Shown one piece after another: positions 45,894-58,500 of a DNA stretch of 64,000 nt. Source of the DNA: Diadema setosum. Its lineage: Eukaryota; Echinodermata; Echinoidea; Diadematoida; Diadematidae. The notes under the pieces are model-generated. The model was not told the origin of the DNA. It made no database searches and saw only the letters and a list, made by a program, of their open reading frames with translations. Numbering within the stretch: position 1 is the stretch's first letter; every line of letters begins with the position of its first letter. The stretch lies in assembly GCF_964275005.1 (NCBI RefSeq), contig NC_092694.1, positions 29,012,632 to 29,076,631 on the forward strand, given 5' to 3'. Made by a program: the position numbers and the translations under genes.

Positions 45894-47653
45894 AGACCCC
45901 GTTTACAGTGCGGGGCCGGGCTCGGCCGCGGCTCGGCCGCGGCCGAGCCCGGCCTCAATTGCGCGGCTTAGACCCCGTTTACAGTGCGGGGCCGGGCTCG
46001 GCCGCGGCTCGGCCGCGGCCGAGTCCGGCCTCAATTGCGCGGCCGAGCCTCGCAATTTTGTCCGTTTACACTGCTGGGCTCGGCCGCGCTTTTGATTCAA
46101 ACCTTTCAATATTTTGTCGTAGTGGCGCTCTGCTTGCAAACAAACGCAATTTGGTATTGTCTAGTTTTCAGACCCTTTGCCATATGAATTCCGTGGCGAC
46201 GAAGTCGCCGTTCGGGCAAAGGCCTTTGCCGAAGGAAAAAATCCTTTGCAGGCAAAACCACCTTAAACTATACTAGTTTTCGATGTCGAGGGGGTTAATA
46301 TCCTGAATAGCGAAAGATACAGGCAGAGGGTTTGGAAGCCAGACTAAAATTGGCCGCGCAATTGGCCGCGCATTTGGCCCAGTTTGCGTTTACACCAAGA
46401 AGAGGCAGGGCTCGGCCGCGGCTCGGCCACGGCCGAGACCACCTCCAGAGCGAGGCCAAATGCGAGGCCAATTTTGGCCTCGCATTTGGCCTTTTGCGCG
46501 TTTACACTGAAGCGGGGCTGGGCTCGGCCGCGGCTCGGCCGCGGCCGAGCCTCGCACTGTAAACGGGGTCCGAGCCTCGCAATTTTGTCCGTTTACACTG
46601 CTGGGCTCGGCCGCACTTTTAATTCAAACCTTTCAATATTTTGTCGTAGTGGCGCTCTGCTTGTAAACAAACGCAATTTGGTATAGCCTGGTTTTCAGAC
46701 CCTTTGCCAACTGGATTCCGTGGCGACGAAGTCGCCGTTCGGGCAAAGGCCTTTACCGAAGGAAAAATCCTTTGCAGGACAAAACCACCCTAAACTATAC
46801 TAGTTTTCCACGTTGAGGGGGTTAATATCGTGAATAGCGAAATAGTACGGGCAGAGGGTCTGGAAGCCAGACTAAAATTGGCCGCGCATTTGGCCCAGTT
46901 TGCGTTTACACCAAGACCCCGTTTACAGTGCGGGGCCGGGCTCGGCCGCGGCTCGGCCGCGGCCGAGCCCGGCCTCAATTGCGCGGCCGAGCCTCGCAAT
47001 TTTGTCCGTTTACACTGCTGGGCTCGGCCGCGCTTTTGATTCAAACCTTTCAACATTTTGTCGTAGTGGCGCTCTGCTTGTAAACAAACGCAATTTGGTA
47101 TTGTCTGGTTTTCAGACCCTTTGCCAAATGAATTCCGTGGCGACGAAGTCGCCGTTCGGGCAAAAGCCTTTGCCGAAGGAAAAAAATCCTTTGCAGGACA
47201 AAACCACCTTAAACTATACTAGTTTTCGACGTTGAGGGGGTTAATATCCTGAATAGCGAAAGATACAGGCAGAGGGTTTGGAAGCCAGACTAAAATTGGC
47301 CGCGCAATTGGCCGCGCATTTGGCCCAGTTTGCGTTTACACCAAGAAAAGGCCGGGCTCGGCCGCGGCTCGGCCGCGGCCGAGACCACCTCCAGAGCGAG
47401 GCCAAATGCGAGGCCAATTTTGGCCTCGCATTTGGCCTTTTGCGCGTTTACACTGAAGCGGGGCTGGGCACGGCCGCGGCCGAGCCGCGGCCGAGCCTCG
47501 CACTGTAAACGGGGTCCAAGAAGAGGCCGAGAACACCTCCAGAGCGAGGCCAAATGCGAGGCCAATTTTGGCCTCGCATTTGGCCTTTTGCGCGTTTACA
47601 CTGAAGCGGGGCTGGGCTCGGCCGCGGCCGAGCCTCGCACTGTAAACGGGGTC
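45894..47653. mobile_element. Cluster of GC-rich palindromic MITEs
   Basis: Several full and partial copies of an element with ends GACCCCGTTTACAGTGCG and CGCACTGTAAACGGGGTC. These ends recur near 45896, 45971, 46555, 46914, 47500 and 47640. Interiors carry GGCTCGGCCGCGGC palindromes, GTTTACA-anchored blocks, a TTGTCGTAGTGGCGCTCTGC block and a CCACCTTAAACTATACTAG block. The arrangement suggests nested insertions or tandem duplication. The copies are strikingly GC-rich against AT-rich surroundings. A truncated relative disrupts GPCR-2. Confidence 0.75.
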
Positions 47654-48375
47654 CTCGTTATAACCTTCATCATAATGTGGTCACTGTTAAATGACAACTT
47701 TGGTCGAGGTGAATATTTTTGGATCTCCAAATTATTTTTGTTAACACACTTTTGGTCGTGATGTCACTGAATTCTAGCTTGAGTCAGGTCGTGTTAGCAG
47801 TGAGACTGACTGTTGATATTGCGTTCAAGCTATACAAGTCTAGCCTCTTCCAGGGTCGGCCACGATGACAAGTAATGTAATATGTTCTGGAATGTTCTAT
47901 TTAGCTGGTAATTCTATATATTATATTTTTCTCTCTCCACTCATCTTTGATATAACGTAGGTTCTGCATTAGTCTTTAGACATGGAAATCCGAGGCAGAG
48001 TAAGAAGGGTGTTGGATCCCGGTGGGAAAATTTTGTAATAAATTGGCTCGATCGAATTATATTTGAACTGCATTTAAACCATTTGAACTACATATTTTTC
48101 ATGATTTCGTTTGGCTATTAAAGACAGAAGTTAATATATATCGAATTCCTTTGAATAGTTTAATGAAAACTTGTATATATCTGAAATTCATACAGTGATT
48201 CTTTCGGAAGCATTGTTAGCCGAAAGAAGGTTAATTATAACATTCATGTAAGTGTGCCTCATTAAAAAAAGTATTGTAATGTGTACATGAAATACTGATA
48301 CAGTACTGAGTTAGAGAGTATTAACATAAATATCACCCTCCCCCCCCCCCCCCCGGCCCTTTAGTTCATTCTTTT
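47654..48375. other. No feature recognised
   Basis: Ordinary AT-rich sequence; a poly-C run lies at about 48340-48354. Confidence 0.5.
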
Positions 48376-48710
48376 GAAGATGTGTGGCACAATGTATTGA
48401 AACAAGAGGTAAGCTCAAAGTGGAAGTTTTTATAAATGTAGTTGCGAGATACAGACAGTAAAAGGACGGGTGATGAATAAAGTCGACCTTCTCAGATAAT
48501 TCCTATAGACAGGACTTGTTAGTAGAAGTTGTTCTTTCTGTTGTGAGTGTTAGGTAATACTGCCAGTTAAGGGTTACCAGAGTCCAAAAGTCAATGACCA
48601 ATGCCAGCGACGGAGTGAGTGGTGCTTGCAGAAATTGTAGCGGGCTATTATATCCTGAGAAATCCCGAATAGAGGTGAATCGAGAGGTTAATTAATGTAT
48701 AATAATACAT
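48376..48710 (+). repeat. 335-bp direct repeat, copy 1
   Basis: Nearly identical to 50830-51164 with no indels and two substitutions noticed. Begins GAAGATGTGTGGCAC and ends ATAATAATACAT. Confidence 0.95.
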
Positions 48711-48746
48711 TTTTTATATATTATTTTTAAATACTGGGAGGTAGTA

Positions 48747-48918
48747 CAGTGGCGGATCCAGAGGGGGGCGCAAGAGGCACACCCCCCCCCCCTTTATTTC
48801 TCGTTAAAAACAAAAGAAATAAGAAGAAAAAAATGAAATGAAACCCGGAGGTGGCACCAGAAATATTAGTTGCCCCCCCCCCCCCTCCCCCTTTACAGAA
48901 TTCCTGGATCCGCCCCTG
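48747..48918. mobile_element. Short CAGTGGCGGATCCAG-type MITE
   Basis: Inverted ends CAGTGGCGGATCCAG and CTGGATCCGCCCCTG with TA on each side; the inversion may extend outward (GTAGTA/TACTAC). The interior has poly-C/G and poly-A tracts. Similar termini occur at 41663. Confidence 0.65.
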
Positions 48919-49601
48919 TACTACGCGTCTTGGGCGCGGGATGCGGGATGTACGAATGATAGAACAATGGCTAGTTGTCAAGTTATGTTACAATGTAATT
49001 TCAGTATTGGGACCCAGAATTAAAGTTGTCTCAACTGATAACTCCTCGTCAAAACATTGTGGTTATTGGTAAACTTGCCTGGTACAGTGGTTAACGGATG
49101 TTGAATGGCTGAAGGCGAAATGGCGATTGTACGAATGTGTGGTAATGTTATCGTTAAGTGGTTAAAACTATGGACTGAAAATATACAAGTAATCTAATGC
49201 ATGAACTGCACCAGTTTGTCTACAGCGGACACTTACCAATCACAATCACACCGTCCGCCCCACATTCCACACAATTGCGGACGCTACTGGTTCTATGGTA
49301 AGCTGAATTCTCGCTTGTTTCGGTATCTCTGAGAGTGCAAAATGATCAAAGTTTGAAAATTGCAAGGGTTGACAACAATGGTCCTAAAATCATTACGCAT
49401 CAACCAATATTAAAGAATTTGGTGTCATTCTATTGGAAAAAAAGAATGGCCTTTCAAATAGTATAGCAAAATGATGACATATTTGCGACAATGTTGCTTA
49501 AATTAAAGATCTTGGGTGTTCCGTTCTTTCTGGGTCATCCTGTATATATATATATGAATATAAATATCGATATATTATATATATTATTATTATTATTATT
49601 A

Positions 49602-49695
<94 letters not shown>
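48919..49695. other. Spacer between the 335-bp repeats, part 1
   Basis: No gene. The end contains (ATT)n at about 49580-49648 and (AT)n at 49649-49694. Confidence 0.6.
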
Positions 49696-49698
<3 letters not shown>

Positions 49699-50365
49699 TG
49701 GACAGCAAAAGAAAGTACTTTTACCCACTTCTGTCAAAGGCCTCCCTAGAAATAAACAATTTTTGTACACAGGTACAATGCCCCTTGGTAATCACATGCA
49801 CATATAAGCAAGTGAATGTCTTCATAACAAAGAAGAACTTGACATGGACGTCATCTTGGTCAGTGAATCAAAAGTCCCACACAAAAGCACTTTCCACCAC
49901 GCAAAAAATGGCCACTAAATGGACACCATTTTTAAACAACCAACATTGATCCAAGCTCTGCAGGACGAATGGACAGAACTTCCCCAGGACTACGCCACAC
50001 GTCCAGCTTGTCCAGAGCATGCGTCAGAGATGCCTGGAATGTGTCCAGGCACGAGGAGGACATACACATTAGAGAAAATTGATGTTTGTGACTGCCTTTT
50101 TTTGTCCTGTGACACTAATCTTTGCGTAAAACTTGTAAGGCTCATTCTACTACATTTTGTGACTTTTGATTCAGTGACCAGGATGCTGTGTATGCCATTT
50201 TTTTTTTCTCTTTGTAATGAAGATAATTACATGTACTTGCTATTGGGTATGTGATTACTAACGGATATTGCAGCATACCTGTGTACAAAAATTATTTATT
50301 TCTAGTGGGTGAAATTTTGTGTGCGGCCTTTGACAGAATTGGGTACTTTCTTTTGCTGTCCAGTG
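49696..50365. mobile_element. Mariner-type MITE (670 bp)
   Basis: Inverted ends CACTGGACAGCAAAAGAAAG and CTTTCTTTTGCTGTCCAGTG with TA on both sides (49694-49695 and 50366-50367). Imperfect inverted similarity extends about 85 bp inward. No transposase ORF. Confidence 0.85.
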
Positions 50366-50377
50366 TATATACATACA

Positions 50378-50439
<62 letters not shown>

Positions 50440-50541
50440 TGACATCGTCGACCCCGACGAAGACAAATGTATCGTCGAAAATTTGGTCTGAATAAATAGC
50501 ACTGTTGGACTGTCAAAAATGCATTACCACTATACTTTTTC

Positions 50542-50602
<61 letters not shown>
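50378..50602. repeat. (AT)n microsatellites
   Basis: Two TA runs (about 50381-50434 and 50550-50602) separated by a short unique stretch. Confidence 0.9.
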
Positions 50603-50605
<3 letters not shown>

Positions 50606-50829
50606 TTATTCTTTCTCAATGGTAGTTTCTGTGTTGCACAATATGGAGGGCCTTATATCTGAATATGACTCGGCCACATGCAAACACACGTTGCAGTTTG
50701 GTAAAACTGAAGCAATACAGGTCAACATGCATCTACATTAGTTCATTAAATAATGCAAGCGGATTACGTTCGCATACAATGTACTCTGTATAATTTCCTT
50801 TTAACTGAACACAATGTCCACTGAAAACA

Positions 50830-51164
50830 GAAGATGTGTGGCACAATGTATTGAAACAAGAGGTAAGCTCAAAGTGGAAGTTTTTATAAATGTAGTTGCG
50901 AGATACAGACAGTAAAAGGACGGGTGATGAATAAAGTCGACCTTCTCAGATAATTCCTATAGACAGGACTTGTTAGTAGAAGTTGTTCTTTCTGTTGTGA
51001 GTGTTAGGTAATACTGCCAGTTAAGGGTTACCAGAGACCAAAAGTCAATGACCAATGCCAGCGACGGAGTGAGTGGTGCTTGCAGAAATTGTAGCGGGCT
51101 ATTATGTCCTGAGAAATCCCGAATAGAGGTGAATCGAGAGGTTAATTAATGTATAATAATACAT
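50830..51164 (+). repeat. 335-bp direct repeat, copy 2
   Basis: Second copy of 48376-48710 in the same orientation, 2454 bp away. The flanks of the two copies differ. Confidence 0.95.
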
Positions 51165-51426
51165 GCATTGCATTGTTTTATCGTTTATGATACTTTTTCG
51201 TGCAAAAGTAGCTTGGAAATATATTCAATGTTGCAGATGATGTAAAGTATTGTTATCATTTTTTCATTTGTAATATCACAATTAATTCTTGATCACAAAC
51301 ATTTCCAATTATCATCATTACTATGGAAGATCATACAAACTGTACTAAAGTATGTGTGTTTCTTTATTCTTACTGTTTTGTTACCGGCTTTGTAAATTCC
51401 TCATCGTTGTAACATATGATTCATGG

Positions 51427-51810
51427 GATCGTATAGTTTTGGTTGAGACCCAACCTCAGGTTTCTAACATTGTTTGGTGAGATAATGAGAAACCTCATAT
51501 GAAATACGAAAGAGCATGTAATTCTATGAGGAATTCAACGTTATTTTATGAAATTGGATTTGAAATGGCTGATATATCCAAAACAGGGCGATCCCAATAA
51601 AGAGTGGGACCCACCATTCATTAGGATTTTTTTTTTTTAACTTTGTTTTTGGATGTCTCAGCCATTACAAAACCAGTTTTCATTTGATAACCTTTAAATT
51701 CCTTTTAGGATGGTATGCGCTGCATTATTTCATAGGTGGTACTCTTGGTATCTCGCAAAAAGTTAAAAGCCCAATCTTCATCTCCAACAATACTTTACCA
51801 TCCCTTTAAC
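51427..51810. mobile_element. AAAGGGATGGTA-type MITE (full copy)
   Basis: Starts GGGATCGTATAGTTTTGGTT and ends with the complement of AAAGGGATGGTAAAGTATTG, with inverted internal blocks (ATGAAATACGAAAGAGCATG against a complement near 51715). Half copies lie at 19345 and 28853. Confidence 0.6.
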
Positions 51811-52900
51811 CCTACCTAGGCCGAGCTATTAGGTAGATGATAGAGCCGGAGGTGGGGGGCTCCCAGGCCCCCCCCCCCCCCCCCCCCCAGATCTCGGCCG
51901 TCGACCACAACGAAAATTGGCACACACATTGCCTATGACGTAATCTAAAGTACCACAAACTTATTTTTTTTTTTAAATTATAATTTAAGTCAAATTATGC
52001 TAATTTATGCATAATGATGCATGAAATCAGACAATTTGGCATAAATGATTAAATAAAGCTGAAAACAGGCACATTTTTGTGTAAATATTCCTTTTAGTGT
52101 CCTTAGCAAATGTCAGAGAAAAAAATTGTGTAATCAGAAAAAAATTTCTTAAGTATTTTTTTTTTAATTTCTTAGGTATTTCCTTGTTTTTTCGACTTTG
52201 TTTCTGTTTTTTCGAAAATTTGTCTGCGACATTGTTCCGAACAAGAAAATATGTTATTGATCGATTTTAATCAATAAAGCCCCAAAATAATCATGTTTTT
52301 ATGAAATTTGCCTGTAAGCACAGTTTGCATTGAAATTGTACACAAATTCACATTTTTGAGCAATTTTTTGTCTGACATGCATGTGCATAATATTTATGTG
52401 CAACTTCATAACCGCACCCCCGGGCATCGCAAATGTGGTATCAAAAGATGCGGGAGACTCGAAAGAAAAAAGTCATGAAACGTCACGGCGACAGCTTTTC
52501 ACGATAGCAATACATGGTTGTACATCACGCGAAATGTCGGAGCCTCGGAGCCCAGCATTCTTCCAAGGATTTATCACTGCTGCTGGCGCAGCACGGCTTG
52601 GTTCTACGCATAGCTCCATTATCACTCTCTGCTAGCAATTACAGTACAGTGTACTACAGCAAGAAAGCCTCGACAAAGGCTAAACGCACAAAAACACCTG
52701 CAGCAATGTTAGTATGGTCAATAATTTTCAATTTCAGAAATTGATAAAAAAAAAAATAATTCAACAGTGAGTCAAATAACAGACATCTTGGAGGAGATGG
52801 AGAGACAGACAGAAAGACAGACAGACAAAATATTGGAAAGAGTGTGACAAACTATTACAAAGCCATGAGGCAAATGAACAATGCTTAGCCAACTTATACA
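51811..52900. other. Repeat-like stretch with poly-C run
   Basis: A C run at 51870-51887 lies in a block reading CCTACCTAGGCCGAGC and AGATCTCGGCCGTCGAC, followed by AT-rich sequence and a CAGA-type run at 52800-52830. No gene supported. Confidence 0.4.
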
Positions 52901-52917
52901 TCATCAATTACAAATAC

Positions 52918-55500
52918 TTTATTCATAGGTTGCCATGTTTGTTTTTTTGACAGACATCGGCAATGGTAATAATTATAACGGTGTCATTACAACTCTTCCG
53001 TTTTGGGGGTAGAAAAGTACCCCATGAATAAATTCTAAGTAGAAGCAGTACAAAAACATTAAATCCTTATTTTCACTCATATTTTTATGCTTCACACAAG
53101 CAATCTAAACAGACAATGTTTTTCTTTTCCTCTGCATTTCATACAGAGAAATATATGACAAGCCTACATATAGATCACAATCATATGGCATTGTTTGGCT
53201 ACTTGCAATTTATGTAAGTCCATATGATACATACAAATGTACATTGTATTATTTTTACATTCTTCAAATAGACAGCCTTGGTAATACATGTACAATTTTG
53301 TTTTTTCACAGTACATGCATGTCGAGCAGATTTCATCAGTTTCAAACATTGGAAGCTCACACACAGTCACCTTTAACGTGAGTCTGAACTCACTCAAGAA
53401 CAAGTAAATTGACACATCTAGTATTCAACTCCCATGCAGGTTGAATCTTATTCTGCGTACTGTACTCGACAAAACAGAAATTAAAAAAAAAACAACAACA
53501 ACAAACGGGACTTCTGAGGAACACAATCTGCGGGTGGAAGGCTTTTCACTTGTGCAACATTGACTTCGTCAAACCATCTGGATTTCACTTTGAGCAGAAA
53601 TCCTAGCAATAATAAACTTTTCCTTTTTAGAATAAAAGGCATGTCATCAGTTCCACGGACTTCATGTAAATAAATATGTTGTATACTTTAATTTATACCA
53701 CCTTCGTGCCTCATTTGAATTAACATTTCTTTTCTGGAGTTGGCTGCATTCTCTGGAACAAAGCACATCTTAACATATACAGTGTATGTCTCCAATACTT
53801 TGGGTTTGGGGGAATATAACCTCAATAAGTTGCAAGTTTTATTGGCATATGCACTTCTCTCTTCAGACATTCTTAGAACTTCAGTCCCTTTCTCTCAAAA
53901 TGGCATTGAGAAGTTCTATGTGGTAGAAGCATACATTAAGTTAGCAAGCGCACAATTATCATTTATACATTTTACTGGGACTCGAGTCCTGGCTCATATA
54001 AATGCACAAATATTTGAAGTTCTCTGTTTCTAGTTTATAGGGAAAGCAACTCATGTAAAGATTGAATTGCCAAATCAAATTGTGTGCAAAATAAATAGGA
54101 TTGAGAAACATAATTTATATAACGAAAGAATATAGAGAGAACTTGAAAAGACCTTCGACTAAGGCAATCATTCGACTTATGCGAGGTCGACACAAGCAAG
54201 GTCGACCGTAATTATTCCCCAATCATTTGGACAGTCAGCCTGCAATAGCCCAATTATGTTGCATTAAAGTGGAACAGCAGATTAATGCAAGATGAGAAAG
54301 AAAGTGAGTGCTCATATTACTTTAGCAGAATGAATATTATCAATCATACTTGCATATTCAAATTGATTTTTCTGGTAAAAGAAAAAAAAATGGGGGCTTC
54401 AAGAAACACAAACTACAGCAACAAAAAGTCTCCGTACATACTCTGTCTGCATCATATACTGTACGTGCAATGACAAATCCTTGGTTTGTTATATTCTGTT
54501 TCAAAACTTATGAGTTATACCAAAATAAGGTAGATAACTCTGTCACCCAAGTAATTTTTTCACACTGGTATCACAGAGCATAAAATATGCGGGAACAAAA
54601 CAAAAACAAAAAATCCATGTAATGTTATATTCCAGGTACATAGCTTGTTGCAGATGTTGAAGAACAACTGGGTTTGTCTACATCACTTCAGCACAACAGC
54701 AGTACTGGTGTTCACTCACTGGCGATGTTATTACGGGTACCAATTGACGTCAAACACTTGGGGCAGTTGCAGGTTATATGGGTGAAGTGTTGCATTCAGT
54801 GTTGTCTTCCAGGTGCACAAATACGGGGCACATTTACAATATTTTGTGAGTTGCATTGCTCACACTAGGCACACAGAAATTGGATAGAATTTCATCCTTC
54901 CCTAGCCTCTAGTGTTGGACATCTGTCTTTCTGTGCAATATCTGAACATATTTTTCTTTCACGACTCTTTGAAACAAACCGAGACATATATATTTCCACC
55001 TTCCACCTTCCAACAGTATCACTGCTTTATTGTGGAATCTTTTTCAAATTTAAATTTGGACAAGTCTACATCACCAATTCCTGACCCTATAAACCATTAC
55101 AGGAGATTTTCAAGTGATGTCCTAGAGCATATGACTCTTTTCGACCAAACATATGCCCCTGATATAACAAAGTAACTTTTCACTTCTGTGCCATTAACTA
55201 CCATTAGCATGCTCAGAATTTGACGATAATGGGTAGCTACAGGCTACGCGTAAGCATTGTTTTTTTTCTTTGTTCGTTTTTCACAAACAGTCCAGCTTGT
55301 TAGGGAAGCAAAAGATCTGTATGTTCTTTTCTCATCTTGTCACACACTTAGTCTGGGCGCCGAATCCCCGTAACGGGGTTTTTGCAGCTAAAACTTTTGA
55401 GGGTTCGCTAAACAGGACAAACACGAGTGGTCTCACAAGGGCCGAAGGCCATTGCATGGTCAATCTTTCCGGTCCAATAAACCCCTTGACGACTTTCTCC
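52918..55500 (-). other. CSE1L: Probable 3' UTR / downstream region of exportin-2
   Basis: Follows the exportin-2 stop codon on the minus strand. AATAAA signals on that strand are at 55026-55031, 53838-53843 and 52918-52923; which is used cannot be decided from sequence. No other gene is recognised. A TCGACTTATGCGAGGTCGAC piece near 54173 is a remnant of a pogo-type end. Confidence 0.4.
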
Positions 55501-55587
55501 TCAAAGGGCCACATTTGCCGCATGCAGGTAAGTCTGAAGGAACTGGGCCGCTTGCGGGTCTAATCCCGAGCTGACCATTGCAGTGAC
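55501..55587 (-). CDS. CSE1L: CSE1L last coding exon
   Basis: 87 nt including the stop: VTAMVSSGLDPQAAQFLQTY then LHAANVAL and TGA; acceptor after TTCCCCAG. Aligns with the vertebrate C-terminus ending YLQAASVTLL. Confidence 0.92.
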   Translation of the reverse strand, partial: VTAMVSSGLDPQAAQFLQTYLHAANVAL

Positions 55588-58500
55588 CTGGGGAAGCAAT
55601 TGAGGCGATTTGTGACATCACAGAAATTAACAATTTATTGAATTTTCTTATAATTCAGATCGATTTAAAAGCTAAAACTCTGACATATGAAAAAGTATAT
55701 TATAATAAATCAAAAAATATTCAAATTTGAAAAGGGTAAAGAAAAGACATACACTGTTTTACTGAATCATTGCCTACCGACTGGTCCAACTGTGCAGAAA
55801 TTTAAAGAGACATTTTATGAGAAGGGTATAGCCCCTGAAGCTCTTACCAGCCAAACCTATCAAATATTCATTCACAACCAGCTGCCCAAGGACAGTTGCC
55901 ACTATTAGGCATTTTTGGTGTTGCATGTCAGCTGCAGCATGTCAACTGTGCAGTCCCTGTGTTTTCCATTTGAAAAGGGAGCCTGATTAAACGGGGAAAA
56001 GTTTGTAACCCCGACACCTCCTGATTTACAGAGGGACTGCTGTACCATACATTGTATGCCCCCCCCCCCCCCAAAAAAAAAAAAAAAAAAAAAAAAAAAA
56101 ACGGGACCCTCGCAATGATAACTTTAAAATAGTGAATCAATCCAAATACAGTTTCTGGGTATGAAACTATAACTCACTCCCCACATCTTGCAGAAAACCC
56201 CATTTGATTTCCTTCAGTGGTCAAAGAGAAATGAGGAATTTTGCTGAGCATGTCAGAAATCTCTCCCCTCCAAGTTCTGTCTATTGTGTTCACACACAAG
56301 AGCATCCAAGTGCTAAACTTGGAAGAATCAGACTCATGACATGCTTTACAACAATCCACATTTCTCTGTGACCGCTTAACCAAACTGAACAGAGTTCTCT
56401 GCAAAATAGATCAAAGATGTTATATTTTAAGACCCTGAAGTAGCATTTAGACAGTTTAATCATATTGGAAGTTATCAATGCGAAAATCTAATTGTAATTT
56501 TTTTTGAGGGGACATACTGTACTTTTCCACTCACCTGTCCAGGGTGGGCAGCACTTAGCTTCTGTAAGCTCTGGGCCAGGAAGATCTTCGGGTTCTGGAT
56601 GGTTCCATTGAAGGGGTCACGCGCCGCCTTGCCGGCGTTGGCGAGCTGTGAGTAGGCCGCCGAGTAGGACGGCTGGTCGTCGACCTCGATGAAGTGCTCA
56701 TCGTCGGGCACGTTGTCATCTTCCTCCAGTTCAAACAGGCCAATCAGAGCCTGTAGTAAAGGAGTCCTATCAAATGAAGGAAATAAATGTGGCAAAGTAA
56801 TTACCAGGCAATTTTCACATTTCGGTGGGCGAGTTTACTTCAAGTGTTTTCAACTTCACAATTTCAACTCACATGACTTCAACTTAACCCAAATTGACTG
56901 TAGTGGTGAAAACAAAAAGAATACATATGGTACAGGGCTGTCAACATTTGCACATGAAAATCAAGGCAATTTGGTTCACTTTTCTGGGAGAAATTTTCAA
57001 GTGCATCTCGGTGGGCAAAAAAAAAAGGAAAAAAAAAGAAGAAGAAGCAGGGTTTTATATTCTTCAGTTAAGACTCACAGAAAGAGTTTACAGTACAAGA
57101 AACCTACTGGAGAATCAAAAAGACTTGCCAGCTCTAATGGTATTTGTAACAAACGGTTTTACATTAAATTCGGTACAGTGCACTCCCGTTATAGCAAACA
57201 CGGTTATAACAAATTTCTTGATACAACTGAGAAAAAAATTCAGGTCATAAAATTATCATATATCTGTATACTTGACTCTGCTGCTATGACAAAATTTCCA
57301 TATAAAAGAAAACTGCCGGTCCCAATGACTTTGTTATAACGGGAGTCACCTGAATCGGATTTTTTTTTTTTTTTTTTCTCACCAACACTTGCGGTACTCG
57401 GCATTGGTTATCATGACTGGACAGTCCTGAGGATCTTGGTCATCCCCACGGCGACGATCTTCTTCTCGATGGCCCCTGATGTCTTCTGGACCTCTGGGAT
57501 GTAGAGGCGGGACAGCACCATGCCAAACATGCTGAAGTGGGCAGGGAATGGGAACATGGTGAGTCATAACTATAATGACAATGCTAAGACAAGTGTTACA
57601 CGCAGTCACTAATCCTGTGGTTAAAGGAGACCTCCAGGTGCTTTTCAGACTTTGAACAACTATAAATCATTTAAACTGGGTACAGAGCTTCACAAGTTAT
57701 AGTGACTGGGATGAGGAATAAGAATGCATTTAGAATTCATATTAAACAAATCACGATGAAGAAGGATGATGACATAGAAGTGCATGATTGGGTGCTCAAG
57801 GGAACAGATTCACTGTATAAAGTATAAAAAGAAGAAAGCATGCATATTAAAGTCCACATACATGTAGGTGAATTTGTTCAGCCAGTAGTATTGTAATGGA
57901 ATTCCGTTGCTTCAGAGGTTTTTCAGAGTTGGTTTATCTACTCAAGGACCACCACAATAAATTCCCCAAATCTATACATGGCATTATCCATTTATGTACT
58001 ACATGGTGTGAAATTACATAAAAATTGTCTAGAATGCCCCATTACGGTGATTGTCTATCTTTATCTCCATTATTTCAACCTTGACATCAGCAGAATATGT
58101 AGCATGCTCAAGACAAATCATCACTGACAGCACACAGCCAAAGATGCAGCGGCAACTCACTTGGCTTGGATGCTGTCGATTATTTCAACCAGCTTGGAAG
58201 CTCCCGTCTTGACAGCGTAGAGCGAGAAAAACACCAGAAGGCCTGCAAGAGAACAAGATGACACAACATCACAGACATTTACTCTGTCAGACTCAGATGA
58301 TCATATGCAGTGATACCATGCTATCATTTGCTCATACTACAGAGGGCTTTCACACTTACAACTTTTTTGCAAGCATATTTCTGAAACTTTTCATGCCGAT
58401 TCAGTCATTTCTTGTTTTTCTCTTCTTCTTCTTCTTCTTCTTTTTTTTTTTTTTTTTTTTTGGGGGGGGGGGGAATCTACTCTCATACTTCAAACTTGAA

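Noticed and set aside
49498-49949. Long ORFs through AT/ATT microsatellites (Tyr/Ile or Leu repeats), also at 13191, 21083, 30229, 50292 and 50505
   Set aside because: They are artefacts of dinucleotide and trinucleotide runs lacking stops.
48376-51164. Reading the 335-bp direct repeats as the two LTRs of a retroelement
   Set aside because: The bases before the terminal TG are shared by both copies, no target duplication brackets the pair, and the interior holds only MITEs and microsatellites.
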